Origin: Vreelandella maris
Lineage (GTDB): Bacteria > Pseudomonadota > Gammaproteobacteria > Pseudomonadales > Halomonadaceae
Length of the DNA stretch: 64,000 nt
Direction of reading: 5' to 3'
Assembly (NCBI RefSeq): GCF_013371085.1
Contig: NZ_JABWCV010000003.1
Location: 186,001-250,000 of the forward strand
Of this stretch, positions 1 through 8,991 are shown in pieces. The notes under the pieces are model-generated. The model was not told the DNA's origin. It ran no database searches and was given only the letters and a program-made list of their open reading frames with translations. The translations under genes were made by a program, and so were the position numbers. Position 1 is the stretch's first letter; each line of letters begins with the position of its first letter.

Positions 1-488
1 GTCGGGTAATCGAACTCAATGGTCTGCCCGCCGCGCAGGTATATGCCGACTTAGTGGGCGTGGCACCTGCGCAGCTCAATGCGGCGATTTTTGCCCATCA
101 TCCATTGGCGGTACGCATCGGTGGGCAGCACTATGTGCGCTCCATTCAGCGCGTTAATAGCGATAGCAGCCTAAGTTTTTACTGTGCAGTAGAAAATGGC
201 ATCGTGCTAACGGCGATGCAACCAACGCCGCTACTCGATAACCTTGAAGAGATGCTTGCTGGGGTGAGCGCCAGGCTGGGTACGCCTAGCGTGATCATTG
301 CCTGCGACTGCTTTTTACGCCGCATGGAGCTTGAAGCGCTAGCCCATCTAGATCAGGCGTCGCAGCTACTGCGCCAGGCTGGGGTAGTGGGGTTCAATAC
401 CTACGGTGAGCAGCACCATGGCATGCATGTGAATCAAACGTTTACGGGGGTGGCGTTTGGATCTCTTCCAGCTAACGACAACCACTGA
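1..488 (+). CDS. FIST-domain signal-sensing protein, C-terminal part (5' end outside window)
   Basis: The frame is open from base 3 to the stop at 486-488, so the window holds only the 3' end. The visible ~160 residues look like the FIST C-terminal domain, including a conserved-looking stretch around IIACDCFLRR and a GFNTYGEQ motif near the end. FIST proteins are predicted small-ligand sensors that work with signal transduction proteins. The gene overlaps the following hybrid histidine kinase by 32 bases, so the two are translationally linked and probably one signalling unit. A GTG at 54 could be mistaken for a start, but the homologous reading continues upstream of it. Family assignment is by recognition of the sequence pattern; the ligand is unknown. 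Confidence 0.8.
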   Translation, partial: RVIELNGLPAAQVYADLVGVAPAQLNAAIFAHHPLAVRIGGQHYVRSIQRVNSDSSLSFYCAVENGIVLTAMQPTPLLDNLEEMLAGVSARLGTPSVIIACDCFLRRMELEALAHLDQASQLLRQAGVVGFNTYGEQHHGMHVNQTFTGVAFGSLPANDNH

Positions 489-1848
489 AGCCACCAATAG
501 CCAGGACGAGGCCGAGGTCGCCGCGCTGCGAGAAGAGAACCGTCGCCTGCGCAAAGTCTGCCAAGCGTTAATGGAGCGGGTCGAAGGGGATGGTAGTGCC
601 GAGGGCGCCCCTTACGCCGCCTTTGAGCGTTCAGTGCTGCTTGCCGAGCAGGTGCGAGAACGCACCGATACCTTGCACCGAACCTTGGATGAACTGGGGC
701 AGGTCAACACACGATTACTGGCGGCCAAAGCCGAGGCTGAAGCGGCCAACCTCTCTAAAACAAAATTCCTTGCGGCGGTCAGCCATGACCTGTTGCAACC
801 GCTCAACGCGGCCCGCCTGTTTGCCAGCGCTTTAGAAACCCACTCACTGCCTGAAAACTCGCAAAAACTAGTGGGCCATATCGGCCGCTCGCTGAAAGAT
901 GTGGAAGGCCTGATCGGCACGCTGGTGGATATCTCGCGCTTGGATGCGGGGGTGCTGCGCGCCGATAAATCACCGTTCGCGGTGAGTACACTGCTCGATA
1001 CGCTGGCTGAAGAGTACCGCCAAGTGGCGGGCGTGCGTGGCTTGGCGTTGCACTATGTGCCCTCCAGTATGATGATTGAATCAGACTTGGCGCTGCTAGC
1101 GCGGGTCATACGCAACTTCCTCAGTAACGCGGTGCGCTATACCGAACATGGCCGCGTGCTGCTGGGCTGCCGACGACGCCCTCATGGATTGGAAATTATG
1201 GTGGGCGATACCGGGCCCGGTATTCCAGAGCAGCAGCGTGAAGCGATCTTTCTGGAGTTCCGGCGGGTTAACCAGCCCCATAGTGCTAATAGCCGTGGAT
1301 TAGGGCTGGGGCTAGCCATCGTTGACCGGATCAGTAGCATGTTGGAGCAACCGGTATCCCTTGCTTCCCGCCCCGGTGTAGGGGCGCTGTTCTCGATCAC
1401 CGTGCCTTACGCGGCGGTCCCATCATCGGCACTGCCCACGCGCTATACCTCACCTTCATCTGAGATAGATGATCCGCTGCAGGGCTGTATCGTCTGGGTG
1501 ATCGATGATGATTTGGCCATTATTGAGGGCATGCAGGCACTGCTAAGCAGTTGGGGTTGCCGGGTACGTGCGGCCGCCACGGTGAGCGCCCTTGAGGCCG
1601 CCAGCGACGGTGAGCGCCCTGCGGTGCTGCTGGTCGATTACCACTTGGGGGAACATCGTGAAACCGGTATCGATCTGGCCGCGCGCTTACAGCGGCGCTA
1701 TCCCGGGTTGGCCGCCGTGGTCATAACGGCGAATCATGAGGCAGAGATTAAGCGGGCCACCCGTGAGGCGGGCATGCACTGTTTGCTAAAACCGCTCAAA
1801 CCGCTGCGGCTGCGCATGCTGCTTGGCTCGCTGTTGCATAAGCATTAG
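457..1848 (+). CDS. Hybrid sensor histidine kinase / receiver protein (NahK/ErcS'-like)
   Basis: 463 residues, cytoplasmic, with no membrane segment or PAS domain. The order is: an N-terminal charged coiled coil (about 20-95), a HisKA domain with phosphoacceptor His110 in an AVSHDLLQPLNAARLF motif, an HATPase domain (about 205-325; N box NFLSNAVRYTEHG, G boxes GDTGPGIP and GLGLGLAI), and a C-terminal receiver domain with Asp394 (LLVDYHLG). The only in-frame start after the upstream stop is a TTG at 457 inside the FIST gene, which implies coupled translation. Lacking its own sensor domain, it probably takes its input from the FIST partner. Similar kinases in pseudomonads (NahK/ErcS' type) sit near ethanol-oxidation genes, as here, where an exaC-type dehydrogenase follows. 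The 3' end overlaps the convergent regulator by 4 bases. Confidence 0.85.
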   Translation: MDLFQLTTTTEATNSQDEAEVAALREENRRLRKVCQALMERVEGDGSAEGAPYAAFERSVLLAEQVRERTDTLHRTLDELGQVNTRLLAAKAEAEAANLSKTKFLAAVSHDLLQPLNAARLFASALETHSLPENSQKLVGHIGRSLKDVEGLIGTLVDISRLDAGVLRADKSPFAVSTLLDTLAEEYRQVAGVRGLALHYVPSSMMIESDLALLARVIRNFLSNAVRYTEHGRVLLGCRRRPHGLEIMVGDTGPGIPEQQREAIFLEFRRVNQPHSANSRGLGLGLAIVDRISSMLEQPVSLASRPGVGALFSITVPYAAVPSSALPTRYTSPSSEIDDPLQGCIVWVIDDDLAIIEGMQALLSSWGCRVRAAATVSALEAASDGERPAVLLVDYHLGEHRETGIDLAARLQRRYPGLAAVVITANHEAEIKRATREAGMHCLLKPLKPLRLRMLLGSLLHKH

Positions 1849-2522
1849 TGAGCCCGGTTGGCGCGATAAAAACTTAAATCCTCCTCTCCGGCAATGACGA
1901 TCGCATGTACCCGACTAGTCGCATTTAATTTACGCAAAATCGCTGAGACATGGGTTTTAACGGTGGTTTCGGCAATCAACAATTCTCGCGCAATATGCTT
2001 ATTGGACATGCCTTTGGCCATACAGCCCAAGACCATCAGCTGCTTTTCTGTCAGGCGCGCCAGGCGCTCGCTGGGCGTTGTGGCGGTGACGGTCGTGGGT
2101 GGCAATGACGCGCGGGGCGCAGGCCGTCGCATGATGTCGGGCGGCAGGTAAAGCTGGCCTTCAAGAATCTGCGTTAAGGCTGCCAGCATTGCTTCCCGGG
2201 GCGTAGATTTGGGGATATAGCCCACCGCGCCCAGGGTAATGGCATCCAGCACCAGTTGGCGCTCTTGATGCGCAGAGACAATTGCTACCGGCAGCCATGG
2301 AAACACCTCGCGCAGGCGGGTCAGCCCCTCTAGCCCCTCGGCATCAGGCAGGCTTAAATCCAGTAGCAGCAAATCCAACTCCGCATGCTGTTCCACCAAC
2401 GTCATCGCATCAGCGAGACTCTCCGCTTCCGCCAGTTGGCTGCCTGCCAAACCCCCGCTAATCACGGTTTGCAGCGCATCACGGAACAGCGGGTGATCAT
2501 CGGCCACTAACAGGGAATACAT
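1845..2522 (-). CDS. NarL/FixJ-type response regulator with LuxR HTH (ErbR/AgmR-like)
   Basis: 225 residues from the ATG at 2522, which has an AGGAG five bases upstream; an ATG 15 bases further up lacks one. The N-terminal receiver domain has the DDHPLFR acidic pocket and phosphoacceptor Asp55 (LLLLDLSLPD). The C-terminal LuxR/GerE helix-turn-helix runs from about residue 160 (LTEKQLMVLGCMAKGMSNK... ETTVKTHVSAILRKL). It is convergent with the hybrid kinase, sharing four bases at the stop codons, and divergent from the aldehyde dehydrogenase gene. The likely role is DNA-binding output of the local kinase, controlling alcohol/aldehyde oxidation genes. That role is inferred from the neighbourhood and from the ErbR/AgmR resemblance. 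Confidence 0.85.
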   Translation of the reverse strand: MYSLLVADDHPLFRDALQTVISGGLAGSQLAEAESLADAMTLVEQHAELDLLLLDLSLPDAEGLEGLTRLREVFPWLPVAIVSAHQERQLVLDAITLGAVGYIPKSTPREAMLAALTQILEGQLYLPPDIMRRPAPRASLPPTTVTATTPSERLARLTEKQLMVLGCMAKGMSNKHIARELLIAETTVKTHVSAILRKLNATSRVHAIVIAGEEDLSFYRANRAH

Positions 2523-2651
2523 GGCGTCTCCTACCAAGGGATGAGGGCTAATCCTGCCATCGGGCTATATCGCCATTTGCTTTAGTGAACAACACTGTTT
2601 AGGCATCTTAAAAAGGCACCTTTAATAATCATAATACTCAGGAGCATGACA

Positions 2652-4172
2652 ATGATCTACGCCAACCCTGGTGACACCGGTTCACTGGTGTCATTTGAAA
2701 AGCGCTATGGCAACTATATCGGCGGCGAATTCGTTGCCCCGGTCAAAGGCCAGTACTTTGATAACATCAGCCCTGTTAATGGCCATGTTTTTTGCGAAAT
2801 TCCCCGCTCGACGGCAGAAGATATCGATAAGGCCTTAGATGCTGCCCATAAAGCGGCGCCTGCCTGGGGTAAAACCTCGGTTCAAGAGCGCAGCAATATC
2901 CTATTGAAAATCGCTGACCGTATTGAGCAAAATCTGGAAATGCTCGCCGTCGCTGAAACCTGGGATAACGGTAAAGCGGTACGCGAAACCATCAATGCCG
3001 ATATTCCGCTAGCCATTGATCACTTCCGTTACTTTGCCGGCTGCCTGCGCTCGCAGGAGGGCACTGCAGCGGATATCGATGCCAATACGGTTTCCTATCA
3101 CTTCCACGAACCGCTGGGCGTGGTGGGTCAGATCATCCCCTGGAACTTCCCGATCCTGATGGCCGCCTGGAAACTGGCGCCTGCGCTGGCAGCGGGTAAT
3201 TGTGTGGTCTTGAAGCCCGCGGAGCAAACCCCCGCATCGATTCTGAAAGTGATGGAAGTGATTGGCGATCTGCTGCCGCCTGGCGTTCTCAATATCGTCA
3301 ACGGCTTTGGCGCCGAAGCGGGTCAGGCACTGGCCAGCAGCAAGCGTATCGCCAAGATTGCCTTTACCGGCTCCACGCCTGTCGGTTCGCATATTCTGAA
3401 ATGCGCGGCGGAAAATATTATCCCCTCCACTGTAGAGCTGGGCGGTAAATCTCCCAATATCTACTTCGCTGATATTATGAACGCCGAACCGACGTTTATT
3501 GATAAAGCGGTAGAGGGCCTGGTACTGGCGTTCTTTAACCAGGGTGAAGTGTGTACCTGCCCGTCTCGCGCGCTGATCCAAGAGAGCATGTACGAAGAGT
3601 TCATGGCCAAGGTGATCGAACGCACGAAAACCATCAAGCGCGGTAATCCACTGGATACCGATGTGCAGGTAGGGGCTCAGGCTTCCCAGGAGCAGTTCGA
3701 CAAGATCATGTCGTACATGGATATTGCTCGCGACGAAGGCGCGGAGTTCCTCACTGGCGGCAATAAAGAGACCATGGACGACAGCCTTAACAGCGGTTAC
3801 TACATTCAGCCCACGCTGCTGAAGGGTACAAACCAAATGCGTGTCTTCCAGGAAGAAATCTTCGGCCCCGTCGTGGCGGTCACCACGTTCAAAGACGAAG
3901 AGGAAGCGCTGGCGATTGCCAACGACACCGAGTTTGGCCTGGGCGCAGGTGTGTGGAGCCGCGACATGAACGTCGCTTTCCGCATGGGCCGCGGCATTCA
4001 AGCCGGGCGCGTATGGACCAACTGCTACCACCAGTATCCTGCTCATGCGGCTTTCGGTGGCTACAAGAAATCCGGTGTGGGTCGTGAAACCCACAAGATG
4101 GCGCTTGAGCACTACCAGCAAACCAAAAACCTGCTGGTCAGCTACGATATCAATCCGCTGGGCTTCTTTTAA
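2652..4172 (+). CDS. exaC: NAD+-dependent aldehyde dehydrogenase, ExaC/AcoD type
   Basis: 506 residues from the ATG at 2652. This start has AGGAG seven bases upstream and matches the usual MIYA-P-G N-terminus of ExaC enzymes; the ATG six bases earlier is too close to the ribosome site. It oxidises acetaldehyde and related aldehydes to acids with NAD+ in the cytoplasm, the second step of ethanol oxidation. Visible landmarks are the PWNFP nucleotide-binding strand, FTGSTPVG, general-base Glu262 in VELGGKSP, and nucleophile Cys301 in [10 protein letters not shown]. It is transcribed divergently from the LuxR-type regulator across a ~130-base promoter region and is followed by a strong terminator. 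A long reading frame opposite to it is a codon-bias shadow. Confidence 0.93.
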   Translation: MIYANPGDTGSLVSFEKRYGNYIGGEFVAPVKGQYFDNISPVNGHVFCEIPRSTAEDIDKALDAAHKAAPAWGKTSVQERSNILLKIADRIEQNLEMLAVAETWDNGKAVRETINADIPLAIDHFRYFAGCLRSQEGTAADIDANTVSYHFHEPLGVVGQIIPWNFPILMAAWKLAPALAAGNCVVLKPAEQTPASILKVMEVIGDLLPPGVLNIVNGFGAEAGQALASSKRIAKIAFTGSTPVGSHILKCAAENIIPSTVELGGKSPNIYFADIMNAEPTFIDKAVEGLVLAFFNQGEVCTCPSRALIQESMYEEFMAKVIERTKTIKRGNPLDTDVQVGAQASQEQFDKIMSYMDIARDEGAEFLTGGNKETMDDSLNSGYYIQPTLLKGTNQMRVFQEEIFGPVVAVTTFKDEEEALAIANDTEFGLGAGVWSRDMNVAFRMGRGIQAGRVWTNCYHQYPAHAAFGGYKKSGVGRETHKMALEHYQQTKNLLVSYDINPLGFF

Positions 4173-4196
4173 CGCCTGACGTTTTGTAACTCAATA

Positions 4197-4229
4197 GCCT
4201 CCCGGCGCTGTTTGCCGGGAGGCTTTTTT
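4197..4229 (+). terminator. Rho-independent terminator after exaC
   Basis: A perfect 10-bp stem GCCTCCCGGC / GCCGGGAGGC with a 7-base loop is followed by six T. It lies 25 bases after the exaC stop. Confidence 0.93.
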
Positions 4230-4272
4230 GTAGCCCCGACTTGCCTGGGTAGCACTTTCTAATCAGCCCTTT

Positions 4273-6009
4273 CTAGTCAGTCGTTCCTAACCAGCGGCGT
4301 GACATACGCTCTGCATGGGCAAGGTTGCTAACCACCGCTAATTTACCCACTTCGCGCTGAATACCCGCACGCTTTATTTTTAGCGCCATGCGCGGCGGTA
4401 GCCCAACAAACATCACTCCCACGCCTTGCTCGGCTAATTCACGGCGCAGTGACTCCAGCGCCACCATCGCAGTAGTATCCAGGCTAGGCACATCTCGCAT
4501 ATCCAAAACGACGATTCTCACGCTGTGATCAATGATCCGCAGCGTAGCAATGGCTTTTTCTGCGGCGCCAAAAAACAGCGGGCCGCTAATTTTGTAGAGC
4601 GCTACTTCTGGCGGGAACTGTTCGCCAGTGCTGGGTGAGGAAAGGCGCTGGGTATGGGTTAGCTGCGCCATTCGGCGAATGAACAGCGCGGCGGCTAGGC
4701 CAATGCCGACGGCCACGGCGATCACCATGTCGAAAATAACCGTCAGTGCGAAACAGATTACCAATACCCATACATCGCTGGCAGGCGCGCTTTTTAGCGT
4801 GTGCATAAAATGCCGCGCTTCACTCATGTTCCAGGCAATAATAAACAGCAGCGCGGCCAACGCAGCCATCGGTACATACCCCAACACGCCCGCCAGCGCG
4901 ACGACGGCCAGCAGCACCACTAACGAGTGCACCAGCGCAGCGACAGGTGAAAACGCGCCACTTTTGATATTGGTCGCGGTGCGTGCCAGTGCGGCCGTAG
5001 CGGTAATACCGCCAAAGAAGGGCACCACCAGGTTGCCGAGTCCTTGGCCAATCAGTTCTGCATTGGGGTCATGGCGGGTGCGGGTTAGGCCATCTGCGAC
5101 GACGGCGCACAGCAACGATTCAATCGCAGCGAGTAAGGCGATCGCCAGTGCCGGACCCAGCAGCGCTTGAATCAACGCAAAGTTAATCTCAAGCGGTGAG
5201 CCGTCGGCACCAGGGAAATGCCATGGAGCGATAAAGCTGGGCGCAAAGGGAGGTATGCCGCTACCGCTTTCATCTTCGAACGACCAGCGAAACCGTGAAG
5301 CGATCGTATCGACCTCAATACCTCCCATCAGCAGCAGGGCGGCGGCTAGCGTGCCCGCCGCTAAACCTACCAAGGGAGCAGGAACCGGCGTATTCAGGCG
5401 CGGCCAGACTAACAGCGTTGCCAAGGTCACAAGTCCTACGCTAATTTCCGACAGCGACAGGCTCGGCAGTGCTCGGCCAATCGCCATCACGTTATGCACG
5501 GTGCTGTCGCCTAACGCTACGCCAGCCAAGCCAAGAAAGTCGGGCAGTTGTAGCAACGCAATGACCACCCCGATACCGGCGGTAAAGCCAAGAATGACCG
5601 GGTAAGGCATGTACTGAATGAGACTGCCCAATCGCGAAAGGCCCAGCGCGACCAAAATAGCGCCCGCCATAAAGGTGGCAATCAGCAGCCCACCCAAGCC
5701 ATGGTTGGCAACAATCGGGAAAAGAATAACCACAAACGCAGCGGTGGGGCCGGAGATGTTAAACCGCGATCCACCAGTTAGCGCGATCACCGCCCCTGCC
5801 ACAATGGCCGTATAGAGCCCGTGCTGGGGCGGTACCCCAGTGGCAATCGCCAGTGCCATGGAAAGCGGCACGGCAACGACGCCAATCGTCAGCCCCGCCA
5901 TCACGTCGCGCTTTAATTTACCCAGCGAATAACCTTCACGCCAGGCGTTGAGTAACGCACTGCCAGGCATCGGGAAAACGTACCCCGAGGGTCGATGCGC
6001 GCGGGACAT
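4273..6009 (-). CDS. SulP/SLC26 family anion transporter with STAS domain
   Basis: 578 residues. The N-terminal ~430 residues are strongly hydrophobic with the SulP signature region (GLTIGVVAVPLSMALAIA, then PPQHGLYTAI and ISGPTAAFVV). The C-terminal ~120 residues form a STAS domain (ALYKISGPLFFGAAEK ... VVLDMRDVPSLDTTAM). The family moves sulfate, bicarbonate or C4-dicarboxylates across the inner membrane; the substrate cannot be read from the sequence. The start is supported by TTAGGAGG about ten bases upstream. It is a single gene, facing exaC with both terminating between 4172 and 4273. Confidence 0.9.
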   Translation of the reverse strand: MSRAHRPSGYVFPMPGSALLNAWREGYSLGKLKRDVMAGLTIGVVAVPLSMALAIATGVPPQHGLYTAIVAGAVIALTGGSRFNISGPTAAFVVILFPIVANHGLGGLLIATFMAGAILVALGLSRLGSLIQYMPYPVILGFTAGIGVVIALLQLPDFLGLAGVALGDSTVHNVMAIGRALPSLSLSEISVGLVTLATLLVWPRLNTPVPAPLVGLAAGTLAAALLLMGGIEVDTIASRFRWSFEDESGSGIPPFAPSFIAPWHFPGADGSPLEINFALIQALLGPALAIALLAAIESLLCAVVADGLTRTRHDPNAELIGQGLGNLVVPFFGGITATAALARTATNIKSGAFSPVAALVHSLVVLLAVVALAGVLGYVPMAALAALLFIIAWNMSEARHFMHTLKSAPASDVWVLVICFALTVIFDMVIAVAVGIGLAAALFIRRMAQLTHTQRLSSPSTGEQFPPEVALYKISGPLFFGAAEKAIATLRIIDHSVRIVVLDMRDVPSLDTTAMVALESLRRELAEQGVGVMFVGLPPRMALKIKRAGIQREVGKLAVVSNLAHAERMSRRWLGTTD

Positions 6010-6103
6010 GTGGCCAGCCTCCTAAGTGTTAGGGAAAACAGGCTACTACGCTACGCCTACCCTGGAGTTCCCACAACAAAGCGTTTTTTCAGAGCCGTTC
6101 GCG

Positions 6104-6141
6104 CACAGACAATCCCGGCGCGCAGGCCGGGATTGTCTGTG
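6104..6141 (-). terminator. Long perfect hairpin downstream of betT (possible terminator)
   Basis: A 16-bp perfect stem (arms starting CACAGACAATCCCGGC) closes a 6-base loop, 20 bases beyond the betT stop. Neither strand has a T-run directly after it, so it may act as an mRNA 3'-end stabiliser rather than a classical terminator. Confidence 0.5.
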
Positions 6142-6160
6142 GGGTTAAACAATAATGCCG

Positions 6161-8209
6161 TTACATTTGGGAATCTTCAGGCGGCTCCCCAATCGTACCG
6201 GGCATTGCCTGCACATGGCCCATCTGCTGGCCCGCCAGAGTGAGGAAGTGCAGGTGGCGCTCATATTCGCAGACCAAATCACCAATCACCTGACCGCGGG
6301 TGTAGCCGTTAAGATCCTTATCCTGCCCGCCTTCAGCCAAGTACACATCCAAGCGTACATAGAAGTCATCATCCGCCGGGATAAAGCTCGGTGTACGCAT
6401 GCGGTGCGGGCACACTTGGTAAACAAAGCTAGTGGCTTCGCCGAAGTCGACCTGGAGGGTCAAGTTCGGTAGCGCCTCACCCTCAACGTGCTCTTCAGTC
6501 ACATTGGCGGTTTGGCCACGGCTCTCAAGCTCTTGAGCGAACTGGGTCATTGCCGGGCGAATCGCATGCTCAATGGTGGCCGCCGCACCGGCGCGATTAG
6601 AGGTATCCAAAGCGCGATCCAAGCGCTCTTTCCAATCGCCACCTGGGGCGCTACCGGCAATCATACGGCGTGCATCGGCCTTGCTGCCTTCCATTTTCAG
6701 GGCTTTATACATGCCCACCATGACCGCGAAAATCACCAGCGAGAACGGCAGCGCGGTGATGACCACGGCACTCTGCAACGCATTCAAACCGCCTGCCATC
6801 AGCAGGGCAATAGTGATCAAACCAATCGTCGCCGACCAGAAAATACGCAGCTTCACCGGCGCATCGTGGTTCACATCGCTCAGGATAGAGGTGAAGTTGG
6901 CAAGTACCAGCGCACCGGAATCTGCTGAAGTAATAAAGAACACGATACCCAGTACGGTCACGACCGCCGCGGTAAGGCCCACATAGGGGTAGTACTCAAG
7001 CAGCGTGTAAAGCGTGGTTTGCGGCGTATTGAGCGCTTGTTCACCCAACTCGGCAACGCCTTGATTGGCGACTAGCTCAATACCGCTATTACCAAATATC
7101 GACATCCACACCATCATAAAGGCCAGCGGAATAAACAGTGCACCAGCGACGAATTCACGAATGGTACGGCCACGGGAGATCCGCGCTAGGAACAGGCCTA
7201 CAAACGGTGTCCAGGCAATCCACCAACCCCAGAAGAAGATCGTCCACCACATTTTCCACTCTTGGGCGCTTTCATCGGTAAAGGCGTAGGTGTCAAAGCT
7301 GGCACCGACAAACCCAGAGAGATAATCACCGGCGTTATTGACTACTTTATCCAGCAGTACCAGCGTGTCGCCGGAAAAGAGTACAAACAGCATCAGCGCC
7401 AACGCCAGCAGCATATTGAACTCTGATAAGCGACGAATGCCTTTCTCAACCCCAGTGACCACGGAAATCGTTGCTAATACGACCACCAGCACAATCAAGA
7501 TCACCTGCACGGTGAGGGTTTCCGGCACACCGAACATATAGGTGAGGCCGTAGTTAAGCTGCATCACCCCGATGCCGAGACTGGTAGCAATGCCGAATAC
7601 GGTGGAGATGACCGCCGTGATATCCACCGCGTTACCAATCGGGCCGTGGATACGTTTACCGAGGATCGGGTAAAGAGCACTGCGAATTGCCAGCGGCAGG
7701 CGGTGGCGGTAGCTGAAGTAAGCCAGCGCCATACCCATCAACACGTACAGCCCCCAGCCGGAGAGCCCCCAGTGCAGATAGGTTTGAACGACGGCGTTAC
7801 GCATCGCTTCCTGGCTTTCCGGGGTTAAATCCGGCGGCGCTAAGTAGTGAGCTACCGGTTCGGCAACGCTGAAGAATAGCAGATCGATACCGATACCCGC
7901 GGCAAACAGCATGGCCGACCAGGAGAGTAGCGAGAACTCAGGCCGAGAGTGATCAGGCCCCAGGCGAATACTGCCAAAGCGCGACATACCAATGGCGACG
8001 ACGAAAACCAAGTAAGCCACGATGGCGAGCATGTAGTACCAGCCAAAGGTTTTGCTCACCCAGGCAAGCCCGGCATCGAAAAAGGCGCCAGCTTGCTCGG
8101 TAAACAGCATAGTGAGCACTAAAAAGATAAGTATGCCCGCCACGCTGCCGTGGAAAACCACGGGATTGAGGCGGTCGCGGGAGGGAAGGACGGGATTGTC
8201 TTTCGCCAT
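6161..8209 (-). CDS. betT: BCCT-family choline transporter, BetT type
   Basis: 682 residues, close to the length of E. coli BetT and longer than short BCCT carriers because of a ~170-residue cytoplasmic C-terminal tail, a segment that in BetT homologues takes part in osmotic activation. About twelve membrane segments are visible. BCCT landmarks include GIGIDLLFFSVAEPV and the aromatic stretch WTIFFWGWWIAWTPFVGLF. It imports choline for glycine betaine synthesis. An AAGGAG lies upstream of the ATG. No betIBA genes are adjacent, but an operator-like palindrome lies 50-60 bases upstream. BetT is preferred over betaine/ectoine carriers because of the FFSVAEP region and long tail; the substrate was not tested. 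Confidence 0.85.
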   Translation of the reverse strand: MAKDNPVLPSRDRLNPVVFHGSVAGILIFLVLTMLFTEQAGAFFDAGLAWVSKTFGWYYMLAIVAYLVFVVAIGMSRFGSIRLGPDHSRPEFSLLSWSAMLFAAGIGIDLLFFSVAEPVAHYLAPPDLTPESQEAMRNAVVQTYLHWGLSGWGLYVLMGMALAYFSYRHRLPLAIRSALYPILGKRIHGPIGNAVDITAVISTVFGIATSLGIGVMQLNYGLTYMFGVPETLTVQVILIVLVVVLATISVVTGVEKGIRRLSEFNMLLALALMLFVLFSGDTLVLLDKVVNNAGDYLSGFVGASFDTYAFTDESAQEWKMWWTIFFWGWWIAWTPFVGLFLARISRGRTIREFVAGALFIPLAFMMVWMSIFGNSGIELVANQGVAELGEQALNTPQTTLYTLLEYYPYVGLTAAVVTVLGIVFFITSADSGALVLANFTSILSDVNHDAPVKLRIFWSATIGLITIALLMAGGLNALQSAVVITALPFSLVIFAVMVGMYKALKMEGSKADARRMIAGSAPGGDWKERLDRALDTSNRAGAAATIEHAIRPAMTQFAQELESRGQTANVTEEHVEGEALPNLTLQVDFGEATSFVYQVCPHRMRTPSFIPADDDFYVRLDVYLAEGGQDKDLNGYTRGQVIGDLVCEYERHLHFLTLAGQQMGHVQAMPGTIGEPPEDSQM

Positions 8210-8254
8210 CGAGGTGGACTCCTTTTCGTTGAAGGGTGGATGTAATATTTTATT

Positions 8255-8276
8255 TTGAATGAACGTTCAAATAAAA
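8255..8276. promoter_or_regulatory. Palindromic operator-like site upstream of betT (BetI-like)
   Basis: The palindrome GAACGTTC at 8261-8268 sits in a wider A/T-flanked near-symmetric sequence (TTGAATGAACGTTCAAATAA), 45-65 bases before the betT start. TetR-family repressors such as BetI bind this kind of site in bet control regions. Assignment to BetI is inference. Confidence 0.5.
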
Positions 8277-8366
8277 TACGCGATTAAACCTTCCCCTTCA
8301 AGTTAACCTCCCTTGTGTGGGGTGAATAAGCGCGGAGTGAGCGGTGAGAAAAACGCAAAGGCAGAC

Positions 8367-8393
8367 GCAAAAACGCCCGGCAAGCCGGGCGTT
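8367..8393 (-). terminator. Terminator of the Spy/CpxP-like gene
   Basis: A 10-bp stem AACGCCCGGC / GCCGGGCGTT with a 2-base loop; read on the minus strand it ends in five T. It lies 30 bases past the stop. Confidence 0.85.
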
Positions 8394-8422
8394 AACGCTA
8401 ACGTTTAAAAAGTGATCAACGC

Positions 8423-8842
8423 TTATTCACTATCGGCGATGTCGTCGTTATCGCCGTGGTGGCCGCGCTTGCCGTGCTTACCACGATACTCTTCATGAGC
8501 TTCGTGCATGGCATTGCGCAGTGCTTCCTGCTCTTCTTCGGAGAGAATTTCCGCAACGCGCTCTTTATGCTCGTCCCGCAGCGCGTGTATCGCTTCACGG
8601 TGTTCAGCGTGAGCTTCGTTGAGCTCAGCTTGCTTCTCTTCAGAGATTTCGGCGCGCTGATATATCTCTTGGCGACGCTCTTCCATGCGTTCTTCCATAC
8701 GCTCGCGATCAGGGCCTTTACCTTCATGGTCACCGTGACTATCCGCTTGAGCGGTAAGCGCTAGCGGAGCAATAGCAATAGCCAGCAGGGCCGGGGCGAA
8801 CAGTTGGCGAATTGACAGTTTCTTAGCACTTGAATGGTTCAT
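8423..8842 (-). CDS. Spy/CpxP-like periplasmic helical protein
   Basis: 139 residues. A signal peptide spans about residues 1-33 (positive N-terminus, ALLAIAIAPLALTAQA, cleavage near AQA). The mature part is almost entirely charged, Glu/His/Arg-rich helix with an EISEEKQAEL segment resembling the LTxxQ motif of the Spy/CpxP superfamily, and ends in a His/Asp-rich tail (HGKRGHHGDNDD). Such proteins act as ATP-independent periplasmic chaperones or metal-stress accessories. It has no cysteine, and the His/Asp tail could bind metal; that is inference. It stands alone with its own terminator, divergent from the lipoprotein esterase. Confidence 0.7.
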   Translation of the reverse strand: MNHSSAKKLSIRQLFAPALLAIAIAPLALTAQADSHGDHEGKGPDRERMEERMEERRQEIYQRAEISEEKQAELNEAHAEHREAIHALRDEHKERVAEILSEEEQEALRNAMHEAHEEYRGKHGKRGHHGDNDDIADSE

Positions 8843-8954
8843 AAGTTCTCTCCTGGTGAGTTGACGATGCCAGTATCGCTAGGAGACGTGCAAACCGTTT
8901 GCAGATAGTGTGCAACAATCATGATCTTATTAGCTCGTGGCAGGTCGTAGTCGG

Positions 8955-8972
8955 TAGGTGAGGGGTCACCTA
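8955..8972. promoter_or_regulatory. Inverted repeat before the lipoprotein esterase
   Basis: TAGGTGA-GGGG-TCACCTA is a perfect 7-bp inverted repeat with a 4-base spacer, 19 bases before the ATG at 8992. It could be an operator or an mRNA hairpin just ahead of the ribosome site AAGGAG. Confidence 0.4.
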
Positions 8973-8991
8973 GTTATCAAGGAGCAACTTA

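Noticed and set aside
3009-4121. 370-codon open frame antisense to exaC
   Set aside because: It lies wholly opposite a clear aldehyde dehydrogenase, has no family signature and a His/Gln/Arg-heavy composition typical of antisense frames in GC-rich genes.
4628-5815. Several plus-strand open frames opposite the SulP gene
   Set aside because: Low-complexity Ala/Ser/Thr/Pro composition and full overlap with a well-supported transporter.
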